DNA of 64,000 nucleotides. Source: Celoporthe dispersa (Eukaryota; Ascomycota; Sordariomycetes; Diaporthales; Cryphonectriaceae). The position numbers and the translations under genes were made by a program. The notes under the pieces were generated by a model. The model was not told where the DNA came from and did not search any database. It was given only the letters and a program-made list of their open reading frames with translations. Shown here one piece after another: positions 63,686 to 64,000 of this stretch. How positions within the stretch are numbered: position 1 is the first letter of the stretch; each line of letters begins with the position of its first letter. The stretch is from positions 1,426,501-1,490,500 of the forward strand of contig WAID01000015.1 of NCBI GenBank assembly GCA_016584495.1, read 5' to 3'.

Positions 63686-64000
63686 CTTTGGGAACTGTCC
63701 ATGCCTGTCGGGCAAACACTGGTTGAGATTCTGAAGATGGAAATTCTAGAAATTTAATGGGCCTTATCTTATCTGGAGAAGCAGAAACAAAAGCATGTAG
63801 AATTCACACAGCAGAATAGACTACTGGGCTGTCCCAAACAGAGGGTACATGCAGCAGAGAGAGCCCTTGCAGCACAATTCTGGTACTGTCAGATAGTGCT
63901 GGCTTTGCTCCCCCTGGACTTGGTCTGTGCGTCAGGACTCCATAGCCAGAGGGTTAGTGCAGAGACCTCACCCCTGCAGGGGACCATGCCCACACTCCAC
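63686..64000. promoter_or_regulatory. 5' region of pwp2, right edge
   Basis: 315 bp upstream of the Pwp2 start to the window end. No TATA or other motif is clear; a neighbouring gene is not visible. Confidence 0.5.

Noticed and set aside
1..64000. CRISPR arrays, insertion sequences, retroelements or integrated viruses
   Set aside because: No regularly spaced repeats, terminal repeats, transposase, reverse transcriptase or capsid-like frames were seen.

Overview
The window is nuclear DNA of a filamentous ascomycete (Pezizomycotina, most likely Sordariomycetes). The evidence is a GC-rich coding fraction, short introns of about 50-140 bp with GTRNGY donors, CTGAC/CTAAT-type branch sites and YAG acceptors, and conserved fungal housekeeping genes with mitochondrial presequences. 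I cannot name the species. There are 20 protein-coding genes. I recognise no rRNA, tRNA, CRISPR array, virus or intact transposon.

Layout: (1) 0.8-7.6 kb: an MMTAG2-like SR-rich protein (-) diverging from a giant sacsin/HSP90-like GHKL ATPase with a C-terminal HExxH motif (+). (2) 7.6-11.7 kb: a gene-poor 4 kb stretch. (3) 11.7-17.0 kb: a SAM methyltransferase (+) and NAD-formate dehydrogenase (+). (4) 18.5-27.6 kb: an APC amino-acid permease (-) diverging from mitochondrial leucyl-tRNA synthetase (+), then a HemK/PrmC-type methyltransferase (-) diverging from a cyclase-family hydrolase (+). (5) 28.3-37.1 kb: calcineurin A (-), trimethyllysine dioxygenase (-) diverging from an asparaginase with ankyrin repeats (+), and a small DUF1330 protein (-). 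(6) 38.9-52.1 kb: a BCS1-like AAA ATPase (+), a TFIIIC Tfc1/Sfc1-like subunit (-), the PP2A B56 regulatory subunit (+), a CID/RS-domain RNA-processing protein (-) and a small membrane protein (-). (7) 53.9-63.7 kb: a WD40/inositol 5-phosphatase (+), a questin-oxidase-like protein (+) and the rRNA-processing WD40 protein Pwp2 (-).

The genes do not form one pathway or a biosynthetic cluster. Two phosphatase components (calcineurin A and PP2A-B56), two enzymes of mitochondrial translation (LeuRS and a HemK-like release-factor methyltransferase, convergent and 98 bp apart) and several mitochondrial enzymes occur, but this looks like ordinary gene order.

The most striking global signal concerns reading frames. 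Eight genes carry single-base discrepancies that break otherwise conserved frames. Nine of the eleven are consistent with one extra base in a homopolymer of 4-6 nt. Correcting them restores an exact multiple of three across exons in every case. This most likely marks homopolymer errors in the assembly. The alternative, real coordinated decay, would be remarkable because the affected genes include essential ones. The most interesting protein is the sacsin-like ATPase, which pairs an N-terminal HSP90-type ATPase fold with a metzincin-like HELAH...H motif. Other unusual items are an 18-nt microexon and a stop-free 63-bp intron in the trimethyllysine dioxygenase gene, a GC-AG intron in the questin-oxidase-like gene, and three T(n)A(n) tracts in non-coding DNA.
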